Assembly (NCBI GenBank): GCA_019055375.1
Contig: JAHQIW010000101.1
Span: 49,818-113,817, forward strand
Length of the DNA stretch: 64,000 nucleotides
Reading direction: 5' to 3'
Source: Parelaphostrongylus tenuis
Lineage: Eukaryota > Nematoda > Chromadorea > Rhabditida > Metastrongylidae
Part shown: positions 11,291 to 23,900 of the stretch, piece by piece
Numbering within the stretch: position 1 is the stretch's first letter
Layout: each line of letters opens with the position of its first letter
The notes under the pieces: generated by a model
Told to the model about the DNA's origin: nothing
The model's input: the letters and a program-made list of their open reading frames with translations, nothing else
Database searches by the model: none
Translations under genes and position numbers: made by a program

Positions 11291-11903
11291 CTTCTTTTGA
11301 TGTAATGCATAGCACGTGACCCTCCGAGAAATTTGTCATGGATAAGCTAGCGTGTACTATCCCTCGATTTACTGCCGTGCAATCAGAGAACAAGCTGAAA
11401 TCGCGTATTGGAGCTGCTCAGTAAACTTTCTTTTCCTGGATCACGTTGAAAACATAAGAATCCTAAATCCATGTCGTTTAATTTTTTGTTTGTTGGAATA
11501 GCTTGCCCACAGATTGTTGACTATACAGTGCGGAGACAAAATATAATTGTTTGCTGAGATAATGCCTGGAAGAATCCCATATTTCTCAGTCAATTCTCAG
11601 GTTCACCGTCTAAGAAAGCGTAGAAACTACTGGAGGGCACGGCGTAGTTTAGGATTTAGTGCGTATAAAATGTTAATACTGTAAGTTACGAATGGCTGAT
11701 GCGGTATAATTAGCAAAAGTTGATATACCAAAACAGTGATTTCGTAACGATGTTAGAGGCTTATTACCGCAATTTCGTAATCATTTTTCAAACAAGCCCC
11801 CGTAGCCATAAAAGCGGCTATTTGCCGCTTTACACTACTAGTATTCAGCCTCGTTTTCCAACTATCATATTTTTCATCAACAGGAAGCCAGCATACTTTC
11901 CAG

Positions 11904-11975
11904 ATGGCAAACTTCTTGTGCACTTCATTGTGTGTTCACTCTGGAAACATAGCGGTGTCGATAATCATGGCCGTG
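11904..11975 (+). CDS. srx gene 1, exon 1 (N-terminus, start of TM1)
   Basis: The exon follows TTTCCAG and opens with ATG. It encodes 24 residues ending GNIAVSIIMAV, which matches DNIAVSIIIAV in gene 2. The donor expected from the paralogue is replaced by ATGAGT. GT at 11973 (GTGATG) is the nearest usable donor and would drop one valine while keeping phase 0. Confidence 0.6.
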
Positions 11976-14900
11976 ATGAGTCTTAAGCCGGCCATTTTGT
12001 GGGTTATAAATGTAGTAGATCTCCTAAGCATTCCAAGTGTTTACTCTTTAGGATTGACCTGTAAATCGCTTCGTTTCAGAGTTTTCATTAAGATTATTAG
12101 ATTATGTATATGTGCCGTACTTTATCCAACCCTGTTAATGGCCATGACACTTCTCAGCTTCACACTTTTAATGAAGAGAAAAAGATATAACGATAAATCA
12201 TTACGGTTCTTTTCGCTAGACTGCACGTCACGGAAAAACAAGTACTCTTGCTGGACGAAAAACTTCCCTAATATTGTTGGCAGTCATTCAAAAAATCAAA
12301 TCTCTGACTACCGCCGCGCATGCTCGGCTTGCAAAAAAAACATTTTCATGGCGATATAGCGAAAAGGAAACATTTGTGTCCCACGTACGTGTATTTCTCG
12401 CAGAACAGAGCTGTTACTGGAATTATAGGAAGCTATTCGATAGGGTATCTCACAGTGATTCCAATGTTGTACTTACTTCTCTGGAAGGACCGTTTCATTG
12501 CAGTGTAGCAGAAAAAATAAGATTACGCTCCACATACGCGGCTCATTTGTTGATGATCTAGTGTGTGTGCTGGGCTGGGTGTGCGCTTGGATGTGGCTGG
12601 CAGTGGCATCCATACCGTGATCGATCGATAACGCTGGCGAGACTCACATCTGCAGTCCAATTCTTGTAACATGATTTAGAATTTCCTCTCCACTTTGAAG
12701 GAATCTCCAGATAAAAACGTATAATTCGATACTATAAGATTTCTTATACACGGTCGTATGCTCTTCGTGCTTAGCCTTAGGCTATTTATTCTTAGGCTTA
12801 GGCTTGATAGCTATTTTAACTAGCAGTATAAAGTAAAATTTTAAATCTAAACATTAGAACGCGAAAGAAAAGTTTTCTTTACAGTTACTCTACAAAGCCT
12901 AGAAATGCCTGGAAAAAGGCGAAAGAATTCTCAAATAAGTAACAAAATCCGCGTGATAATGTGAAAAATAATCGTCAAATACTGCGTCTCTACGAAAAGT
13001 CTTTTAGGAAGAGATCACATGTTGTGTAGCCAAAACTTTAAGCTTCTGACTGATTACTGAATTTCTTACAAAAAAACCTGTCCAACGAAAGAGTTCTTCT
13101 CCTCATACCATGCCGCCTAACGGAATTGTACCATCATTGTTAGAAGTCGAATTGTATCGGTCTATGGATTGCAAAACCACGTTGTCTACCCAGTATTATG
13201 GTCTGAAGAGTAGTGCAGCTTGTTCTTGTTTAGTAGCAAAGGAAAACGTGTGGTTTCAGGTAGGAGTGCTTGGTTTGGTTTCAAATGGCACCGCTGTATT
13301 TGCAGTACTACGCAATCCGGCGATGCGAAATTCGTTTGGCCTGTTGTGCATCTCTCACGGCATCGCCAATTGGGGTATTCTACTTGTCTTCGTCTTCTGG
13401 GTTGCACCTGTAACCTTATTGTAAGTCTTTAGAGCTTATAGTTGCCGAGAATTCTTCACAATTACTTACAGTCAATTGGCTCGTAGATTTTTTTTCTGTA
13501 ACGCGCGCAGTAATTGCTGTAATTTTGCTTTTATGCGTAATGCGATAGGAAAGCTGGACAGTTTTACACTTATAAACTAAAGAGTAATAAAACTCATTAG
13601 CAAAACTAGTAGGTTGTCATTCAAGAAAACCTTGGCCCTGATGAGATGACAAATGATGCCGGAAACGAATTTTCTAAGACAGAGAAGAGTTCCATTCTAT
13701 AACATACTACTTGCATGTTTTCAGTTTTCACGAATTATGCGGACCCCACAACATTTTAAATTTCCTTCCACTTCTTGTGATCGAAACGATTTCTCAAATA
13801 AGAATATTTAGCTATTGATAGTAGTGCTGTAGGTGAAAGAACTTAAGTACCTATTTTAAATAAAGAGTTTTCTTTGCTTATTCGAAGTTTTTGGCAGAAA
13901 TGTTTGAGCTATAAGCGTGCAATCACCAGGCATAGACTTTAGATAGGGTTCCGAGTATTACAGCGTTTTTTTTTTGAAAACTCAAATCTGAGAAAAAGAA
14001 ATCAGCCCTTTGTTGGCCTTATCTAGGAATCGTTTGTAAATGAGCAATTTGACTTCTTGTGAATTTGTGGCGAAGCTTTGTAGAATTAATTACCTACTGT
14101 AATTCCCAAGATCGACGATCTATTAACCTCGGTATAATTTGAATAAATGAATAGTTTGTTCTGTTTAGCCGTTCCGAGGTGTTTTTCATATTATTCATTG
14201 AATATTAGAGAAGCACACAACAATACAGTCAGTAACGCAGCTTGAATATACAATATTCAAAGTGGCTATCGTTTCGGCGGGTCGCCTTCGTCAGAGCCTT
14301 AAAAGATCATATTGATCCACGATTACTAAGCCAAAACCTTCATAACTCTAGCAAAAAACGTTAGAAACGAATTTTGGATCACATAGGAGAAGCTTATCTC
14401 AAAACACTCACCGTTTGATGTTTTGGTTCTATCAATTATTCTTTGAAGATCAGCGGCTTATGGTTAGTGCATCAGTGGGCTGTGCTTAAGGCAGGCCGGA
14501 AAGATCAGCCTTAGGTATGGTTCGAGGTCACGCATAATTGGGAGGCACTCCTCTTTTCGGTTCATTTTAGGGCCACTGCTTTGTATTCAGAAGACTTCTA
14601 ATGTTTTAGGCGCAGATGCTCTTGATTCCTGTGCGATGATCGTGAATTTGACGCCAAACATTACTCCTGCATGTTTTTGGTCCATATGTGGGCCTAGTAG
14701 AGTTTTTGAATCACAGTTGCGTGACCCAGCTAGGTGCTCTTTTACACGGAGGAATAGTGGTCTATCCGCTTCGCCAATGTACTCATCGCTGCATGCCTCG
14801 CAAGATATTAGGTAAATTATACCCGATCTCATACATTCGCCGTCTTTGTCGTTCGGACAAACTTTGCAGTCATTGGTTTTGCAGAGGCGGTGATACAGTC

Positions 14901-17900
14901 GGTTGCGGGCTAATTGACGCTTTAGTGTTTTTGGGGGTATTTCAACTATTGCTATCGAATCGTCCAAACCTGCTGTTTCTAATAGCGGTCAATAGCTGTA
15001 CTTATTTCGTTAGAGATAAAAAGCAGAAGGAAAGGAGCCTTATTTTTGCCAGACTTGTCGTTGTTGATTTCCTCTAAATCTAACCTGAGAAGCTCCTACG
15101 GTATCGTAGCCATTAGAGATGGCTATTTTTCACGTCAAGCTTTAGGATTCTACCTTGTGTTCTTTCCCTGTGCACACATTTGACGCTGTTCGAAGCATAT
15201 TCTCAAGAAGTGCGCGTTTCATGTGTGAAGGATGGGCTGATAGGTAATAAACACAGATGCTTTTGTTGCTTGGTTTACGGTACCATTTCGTATTGTAAGA
15301 GTTTTTGGACAGGTTAACCTGGGCGTTCAAAAAAGAGCGCCAATTTGCTTTCGGTTTCTCACGGGTGAACTTTATGTGCTTTGACTGACTCTTCCCGATA
15401 ATGCGCGCTCTCTCTTAGAAATGGGCCCCAGTTTCTCACCAGCGCAGCCCATTTCTAAGAAAACCTTGTGCAATATCGCATGCAATTTGCAAAAAGTCCA
15501 ATACCGACTCCGCTATAAAGCCAGACTAGAATCCATCAATGAGCAGGAACAAGAAACGTAGGAGCAATACCAACACCACCTTTTCCTTGAGCGTTCTTTA
15601 GACAGCAAGATTTCAGTAACAAGTTAGATATCAATTTTCGCATATTTTCAACTGGAACTCCCAGAATCTTTAACCACTATTGCGGGAAAATGTTTAGTTC
15701 CAATCTAACATTGGCGCAGAAAAGCGGCATGCGACAGATACGGGAACTAATAAATTTCAAAGCAATTAGACTATCAGTTAGTGACAAGGGAAGAGAGTTT
15801 GTACTAATTCCCAATCAGTTAGATATTGCGATAGCGATAAGCCACCTTGAGACACCACACTTCATCGCCCATCATCTGGTAAGGAATTCCAAAAACAGTG
15901 TCGAAAATTGAACCAACAATGGGTAAAAATAGCGAGCTTGGCTGGTTTGGCCTTACATTATCTTTCAGTTAAAACATAATCCACCATCATTTCCCGTATT
16001 ATACTTACTTATTAAAAGTCATAAGTTGGTATGCACTGGTGATCTTTTGTCTACTATCCATCAAATTTAAAAATCATACCTATCATCAGCTGCGTAGGCG
16101 GGTCAACGGATAGGATAACGTGGTTTTCAATTTTAATACTAGTCCAATTACTGAGACACATTCCAGCCCATCTCACCGACACCCAAATGTTCCTAGGCCA
16201 TTTATGTAGCGCGTCCACTATCAACGCGTACGTGATGTAATTCTTCGACGTAATCCACCCTTTATAAAAACATGCGGATGAGTCCGGAATGCAAGCCATA
16301 TATGAGCTTCTAACGGAGGACGAAAGGACCACAGACATGTAAGGCTTCTCAATCCGGCAGTTTATGGCTCTCCCAAAAGAGTGCCTAAGCTGATCAATCT
16401 ACAGATGGCCCGTAAGCTATTCTGCCCAAATCAGAGGGCTGGCAATGGGACGGAGACTAACGCCAACCCTTGCTATAGCCTTTATGTTCAAAGTGGAGAG
16501 CCCAATAATCGATCTCCGGCCGTTGCTCTACTGTAGATACATAGGTGACTGCTTTGTCGTCTGCTCAACCCAAGAGTAGACGAACAAATGCTTTTAGTTG
16601 GTGAACAATCAGTAAGAGTACATAAAGTTCACCCTTGAGAAACCAAAAGCAAATCGGCTTTCTTTATTGAACGTTAGGTCGACCTGTCCAAAAACTTCTA
16701 AAATACAAAATGGCAAAGTGAACCAAGCAACAAAAACATCTCGGTTCATCACCTATCAGCCCATCCTTCACACATAAAACACGCACTTCTTAAGAATATG
16801 TTTCGAACAGCGTCAAATGTGTGCACAGGAAAAGAGCGCAAGGTAGAATCCTTGATCTTGGCACGAAAAATAGCCATCAGTAATGGCTACGATACGGTAG
16901 AAGCTTCTCAAGTTAGATTTAGAGGAAAATCTATGCTTCCAAACGATAAGTGAAAATAAGGTTTCCTTCCTCCTGCCTTTTATCTCTAACGGAATAACTA
17001 CAGCTATTAAACGCTGTCTAAAAAGAACAGGTTTGGACGATTCGATAGCAATAGTTGAAATAACCCCAAAACACTAAAGCGTCAATTAGCCCGCAACCGA
17101 TTGTATCACCGTCCCTGCGAAACCAATGGCTGCAAAGTTTGTCCGAACGGCAAAGACGGCGACTGTATGAGACCGGGTATGATTTACCCAATCTCTTACG
17201 AGGCATGCAGCGTTGAATACATTGACGAAAAGGGTAGACCACTATTCCTCCGTGTAAAAGAGCACCTAGCTGGGTTACGCAACTGTGATTCAAAAACTCC
17301 ACTGGTCACGCATAGGGACCGGAAACATGCAGGAGTAATGTTTGGCGTCAAATTCACGATCATCGCACAGGAATCAAGAGCATCTGCGCCTAAAACATTA
17401 GAAGTCTTCTGAATACAAAGCAGTGGCCCTAAAATGAACCGAAAAGAGGAGTGCCTCGTAATCACACGTGAACTCGAACCGTACCTCAGGCTGATTTTTC
17501 CGGCCCGAGTTAGGCACAGCCCACTGATGCACTGACTTTAAGCAGCTGGTCTTCAACTAATAATTGATAGACCCAAACATCAAAACGGTGAGTGCTTCAA
17601 AATGAAGCTTTTACTATGCGATTCAAAACACATTTCTAACGTTTTCTGCCAGGGTTATGGAGGTCTTTGGCTTAGTGGATTGTGGATCAATGTGATTTTT
17701 CCACGCTCTGACGAAGGCGACCCGCCGAAACGTTAGCCACCTCGAATATTGTATATTCAAGCTGCATTACTGACTGTATTGTTGTACGCTTCGCTAATAT
17801 TCGATTAAATAACATCAATAACACATCGGGATGGCTAAACAGAACAAACTATTTACCTACTGTATTATCTAGTCAAACAATTAAAGCTGCTTCACTTTAG

Positions 17901-20900
17901 AATTTTCTTGCTCCTAAAATCTCATTTTTTCTACTGAAAACTGTTTAGAAATACACTAGATTGAGGAAAAGTTTTTTGACACCCGCGAAGAATTGAAATT
18001 CTGTGTTTGTTCCACACAGTAACCGTTACTGCAAATTTGTTGGAATATCTCAAAGATATTTCTTCAAGAATCTATCACAGCGACGCTAGTTATTGTGCAT
18101 AAAAATTTAGTTTACTCTTCGGATTTCAAGTGATGATGATGGAGGAAATTGAGCTTCGACTTTTGATAGATACTGCTAGAAGCAACTTTCGGCAAGATTT
18201 GCTGCGAAGGAGATGTGTGATGCAGATGGTGAAGGAGCAGTGAGCCATGTGACAATGCCGAACTCTACTGCAAACAGCTGAACTGAGTCTACGAAGCGTT
18301 GAAGGAAATTACCCGGTATTAGTCCGCGGATAGCGCACGTTGTTTCTGCAAGACATTGCTAAACTTCAGAAGTCGAAGAAGACTAAGATAAGCTCGAGAA
18401 TTTGAGGGAGTTTGCCACACTCAGCGTGCAAAGCAGATGCTGCGTCTTCCGATTCTGGTCTTTTCTTTCAAGAGAGCAATTTCCGAGTGGACGTCGATTT
18501 GAGACATTTGACATCAAGTTGAAGAGACAATAAAGGAGTTTTTTTAATTCACAACCCAAATTTTCTAAAACCAAATTTATATAAACTACGATTTTTTGGC
18601 GGATGTTGAAGAAGTTTTTCCTTAACCTATCAATTGTATGTGTACCAGTACGAATTGAAATGTGAGTATAGGTTTGATCACAGAAATAGTTTCAGTAAGA
18701 CTTCACATGCTTGATTAAGGCCTTACTTTTGCAGTGCAAGCGATCTTTCTACGGAGTTTATGGGTAAAGTGTTCGGTTTGGTGGTTTTCGTGCTATGGAA
18801 TGTGAGCGTCTATTCTCATCTCACCATCGCATTGAACAGAGTGGTAGCAATAACGTTGCCCCTTCGGGCTCCCTTGGTATTAACTGTGAAAAACACCGCT
18901 TTCGCCGTTTTCTTCTGCTGGATATTCGGCTTCGTTCATATAGCACCAAATTTTTATAGTGAGTTTCAATGTTTTTGTCGCTTAATCTCGATAGGCGACT
19001 CTCATTATACCTAAAGAGCAACAACCCGCATAAAAAGAATGGAGCTCTTGGCGCTGATCAAACCCCGAAGGATGCACCATGCATTCGTCTTCAATTTCTG
19101 AATTCGTCTGAGGTGACTAAATGCATATCTGGCCATTACAATGACTCGCGGTGGCCTTCTGCTGAACCAAGTCTGTGCTGCTTATCCTCTCAGACAAGTC
19201 TGAGACCTGTCCTAGCACCAGTTTGCCAACTGCGGAGGGATGATTGGCTTGGTGAGCCATGAACGCGATATCGGACCATTGACCTCGTGTGCAGCGCAGA
19301 GCACCTCTAACTATTGCTCCACGACCAGCATATTTCCATATTATTGAGTTGACATAAGGCCTGCATAAATCTATTCAGTCAAAGAATCTTTCGATTTTTC
19401 CGTATTATGCCAGCTGTGTCTTGATTCTATTCGATGGTCCGGAAGTGGACATCCTCTCAGTTTAGGTGTATTTTCGTATCTAGGTGCATTCAGTAAAGTG
19501 GGCCATCGGTCAATTAAATGATTCTGGTCAGTATCCTTTTATGAAAAATGGATTATGGTCCATTGCTGCCATTCAATAAAATCTGCGATTAGACGCCAAT
19601 GGATCTTATTGTAGTCAATCATATAATACCTGACACAAAGTGTATCAAAACCTTATGTACTACGTGATAAATGACACAGAGTGCATTTCATCTAGATTCC
19701 GGTCGTAAAGAGCGCAGCAGTAGAACAACATCGTATTTCACAAAAAGACACCGTCGAGAGATGTCTTTTATTGCGAAGGAGCTGGTCTTCGCAACATCGA
19801 CTTGATACGACAGAGAAATTGCTTATCGAGACAATAATTAGCGTCGACCATGGTCCCGGCTCAATCCGGCTTTGAAGAAGATGAAGACTTCGAAACATTA
19901 GCTTAATAAACCTACTTCTACCACACTCGTGTTCTTTCAGTTACACGAAGCAATAGTTTGCCACCATTCACATTCGTTACATTGAACACTACACAGATCC
20001 ACAACCATTTCTATAAGGAACGCATATAGACTCTCGTTCCAGCAATTTTCTTCAAGAAAATGATCGACAAGTAAAGTGTTCAAAGAAAACCTTCCTTCAA
20101 CGAGGACATTACTGATGCAGTTCCGCTAAACAACGGGGACCTTACGACTGTCCATTTAGCCCAAAATTGCGGAATCCAATCGATACCTGATGAGGGTTGT
20201 TTTATCTCCCCAGATAAGGTTGCAGTCATTTTGCCAACACGGTAATAGAAGGCATGAATTGCCTTAAGTTCAAATCATCGATCATACTTTCCTGACAGTG
20301 TACCTTTGAGTACTGCCTTAACTGCTCCATCACTTTTAGACATAAAAATTTCCATGACCACATCGAGTAGCTGAATGTTTTCCACAAAAATCAATTTGAG
20401 TATATACAACCAACTCGAATGATATCTTACATCACAGTCAGTTTTTGGAGTGATGGAATGTTCAGTATTTCAGAATTTAAACAAATTACAGTGCTATGTT
20501 TGCACAAAATTTTGGCTTTTTTACATCAACTGTTGCCTTTCTTTCAGCCGAGAGCTGTTTCCTCGTTTTCGATACAGTGAATTGGGAGTGGACGTTTCTC
20601 AATACAACGTGTGGTTATATCATGGAAGTTTTCATAGAGTTCTATTCCAAAATGGGCGTCTTGGTCCTGATTTTTCTACTAGACTGCATCACATTAGTCT
20701 GTCTGAGGATCAAACGTACGGTCAGTACTTGACAATTTGTCTTTCATAACCATAGTTAAAATCTGTTTGCTAAAACTGCAAGAATGCTCGCATGTGAACG
20801 AAACACGAGTTTGATGTACATGCGATGGGATCGGACCACGTCTATCTTTTCCCTGAACGTGCATGTTCGCATTATATTATCGAAGATCTCGCTGTTCGTT

Positions 20901-23900
20901 TTTCAGCCATGAAAGAAAAGGCGGTTGCGGGTGTCTTGGATATGGTAGCCGTGATTTGAATTCATTACAATTCGTCTATTTTCAACTTTTCTTCGCATTT
21001 CACCATTCTTGTGGGCATATCTTTTATTGCACTCTACCGAAAAATGCACTACATAGTAGATAAAAGTTTGCATTCGGTTTGGCACTTTTCAGCTCAATAG
21101 TACATGCCATTGCTGATTCACCGGTTGCTCCGTTGATCGTTGATTGACTCAAAAAAACGCTATCAAACTGTCGTTCATCCATATCACATACTGGGGCGGC
21201 TAATTAAAATCTGATTGTGCGGAAATTCTTTGATCTTTTTATCTCCTTTCATGAGTTTTCGTGCAGAATTCTGCTTTTCAACGCTGTATGTATGACATCT
21301 GGACGAATTCGGCCACCAACGGCACTGACTTGTCGATTTTCGATATGATAGTCAGATATCCGAGTAACCTCAACTGCGATTGTTTGACGTGTGCAGCTGC
21401 ACCTCTGATTTTTGATTAGTGAAGTACGTCACAACTTCTGATTTTTCTTCTCGCTTTGGGATTAAAGGACACTTCTAACATCGGCATCTCCAGCGTACGT
21501 TCGTTAACGCTTAGTAAACCTTCCCCATCGTTGCGTAGTGATCATGATCTTAATGTATGCTTTGAGTCTGAAAAAAATCATTGAGTTGACAACTTAAGCA
21601 CGAGTGTTCTTTGTTCTCTTCACTGCATGTATTCTCGATAGCCTTGAGCGCTTCCCAAACTGCTTGTTTCTTTCTGCTCAACACTATGGATAATCACTTA
21701 TCATGGCACAGGCGTATCTGGAACATTTGAGAATGTTTGTTGCATTGGATGTAAATGGAAGGTGAGAAGTCAATTAGTAGTTCATGAGCATACTTTGTTT
21801 CTAAAGTTTAGAACAAGGCTAATGGACTACAGACGTTGCTGACATCGACCAACGTTGATTCGTCCTGCCTAACATTTGGTCTCCATAAGTACGATATGAT
21901 TAGCGGAGAAGATATACTGTAAATGCTGACCATCAAGTTTCGCTTCGATAGTGCCCCATTCAAATTTTTGCTCGATGTTCAAAAAGTGGCAGCAAATAAT
22001 TTTAGCGACTTGATGATGCTATATAGAATTCTTTAAATCAACGTTATTAACTTTTTAAAGCGGTGGTATAACAGACGTGGTACCTTTGTATAGCTCTTGA
22101 AGATTCTTTCTGCACTCAGTACGAATATCCTAAACATGCAGGGCTTCGTGACTACTTTGGTCTTGTCTAAGTCAAAAGCTTCTTTGAATCTTTAAAAGGA
22201 GATAGGGTAATTGCTTGTGACTTCGCAGTGCGTAACTAATGAAAATATCGCATGAACTATCCTTTCCTTTGAGCAAACCTCACACGATGTTGGCATGCCT
22301 TCCTTCAGAAGTGATGGCCAACATTTTGGCGATCTTACCTACGGCATGGTCTTGACTTAGTTTATCATACCACATTTAATTATTCCGTTAATATTTCGTG
22401 CCCATAATGAAAGTTTAATGCGAAGTCAATTCATTAGTTTGACAATTATACATAAACCCCTATGGGATAATCGCGCCCTCATCCTTGATCTTTTGCGGTA
22501 CGTCCGTCAAACCTCAGGTGTTTTACACGCCGACGGTCATGATTCTCACCCTAGAATATTTTACAGCACATTGAAGTCTTTACAGTCACTGCCTCTTGGC
22601 CCACTAGCACCCAAAGGAATACTTGTCGGACCACTCTGCTTCCCATCTAGGTGTTTTTTGATGCGGATTCAAAGTGTTCTTTCAGTTTCGCCTATCATTT
22701 CTGCATGTCACACGAAAGATTTTGCATAATGTGCCTGAACTTATACAGACTCTGTCGTTACCATTGCGGCACATCACGCATTCCTCTGCCTTAGATAAAC
22801 GGTCATACAAGCGCCTCCGAATCAAGCTGTGGCCTAATATGTTACCTAGAACTTTAAAATCATATAGAGTGTCCAGCACCATTGCTTTGAAACAGCTCTT
22901 TTTAAGGCAATCGCCGCTAGTAAAATGTGTCTAAAAAAAGTAGTCTGAGAAACTCTCAAAATTATCGAAGCTCCACCCAACACATTGCGTTGCGGCTTGG
23001 TTTCGAACCACTTGTAGGACAGAAGATTGTGTGGTATGCTCTAGTGGTAGAGACGAAGGCTGCACAAGTTCAGACACTGTGTACGAGATCTCTACCAATA
23101 CATGTGGTAATGGAAATTGGGAATACGGGAGACAACTTTGAGTTCTTGTCGAAGATCAATTACATGGAAAGTTGAACAAGTACACCACTAGGTGTACATA
23201 GGGCAGAGGGATACAGTAGTGGCGAGTTTAATGTTCTAGTAAGAGACTTGGAGCAAGAATCAAATTTTTTTAAGAATGTTCAAGTTTCACCAGAGGTTGG
23301 TACGCCAAAGTTATGCACTCATGTTTCGGAGGTCTCGTCCCCTCGTCAAAAGCCCACGCCCCACATTAAGCCCTGCATTGTAGCAAGTAGGGAGGCGTAT
23401 GTAGTGACGGCGCAGTGTACAATAACACTGTGCCATCACCACTTATCTTATCAGTCCCAAACAAATTTGTATGGAATGTTTATTGCGGGGTTTGAAAACA
23501 GTCAATACCATGAGGAATCAAAAATGGCGCCAAAAGCCCTTCGGGCCTCCTGAATAAACCACAAGAGTTTAAGAGCAAGGTAAAGAGGGAAGGTTCGAAC
23601 ATAACAAATGATGTGGCGCCTTGTCTCGGTTTCATCTTCTAGGGTCAGTTTTGCACTAGCCTTTTACTACATATACGAATTATTAGGAAAAAAATTGGAT
23701 ATTGCATGGCATACTACGCCTAAGCTACGAAGGGAAAACATCGACGTTAGACATCAGATCTGAGAGAGGGAGTGCTAACATTGTGCAAGTTTTGCTCAAA
23801 GAAAAGCAGAGCTTGGAAGATGTTTGCACCACTCATGCCGAGTTCAGAAAAAATCGAACTTCCGGATTGTTAGTTGAGTAAGTCTTGTTGCCACGTGAAT

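Larger units (their letters stand above)
14222..15400 (-). mobile_element. Penelope-like element, 3' half, minus strand (PLE 2)
   Basis: Reading leftwards: an RT-thumb segment near 15330-15140 (QVNLSKNSYNTKWYRKPSNK, then LSAHPSHMKRALLENMLRTA), the Cys linker and GIY-YIG domain at 14967-14587, and an untranslated tail to 14222 that ends in the hammerhead-like motif. The 5' half, including the RT catalytic core, is absent. At about 15400 it abuts the start of PLE 3 in the opposite direction, so the pair lies head to head in intron 2 of srx gene 1. The tails match in inverted orientation (14222-14310 and 17690-17790). Confidence 0.8.
15401..17790 (+). mobile_element. Penelope-like element, plus strand (PLE 3, decayed)
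   Basis: The most complete PLE of the head-to-head pair. Pieces in order: an N-terminal region near 15480-15650; AIRLSVSDKGREFVLIPNQL near 15765-15825; the RT core RGLAMGRRLTPTLAIAFM near 16432-16490; YCRYIGDCFVVC near 16530-16565 (YIGD where YxDD is expected); a thumb with HLSAHPSHIKHALLKNMFRT near 16745-16815; a linker; the GIY-YIG domain at 17101-17412; and a tail with a hammerhead-like motif at 17704-17738. Stops and frameshifts occur in the RT half. It sits in intron 2 of srx gene 1 in the gene's own orientation. Confidence 0.8.

Noticed and set aside
14688..15077. A 129-codon plus-strand open frame and a similar minus-strand one at 17018-17302
   Set aside because: Both are antisense to PLE GIY-YIG domains, and they resemble each other only because the PLE copies do.
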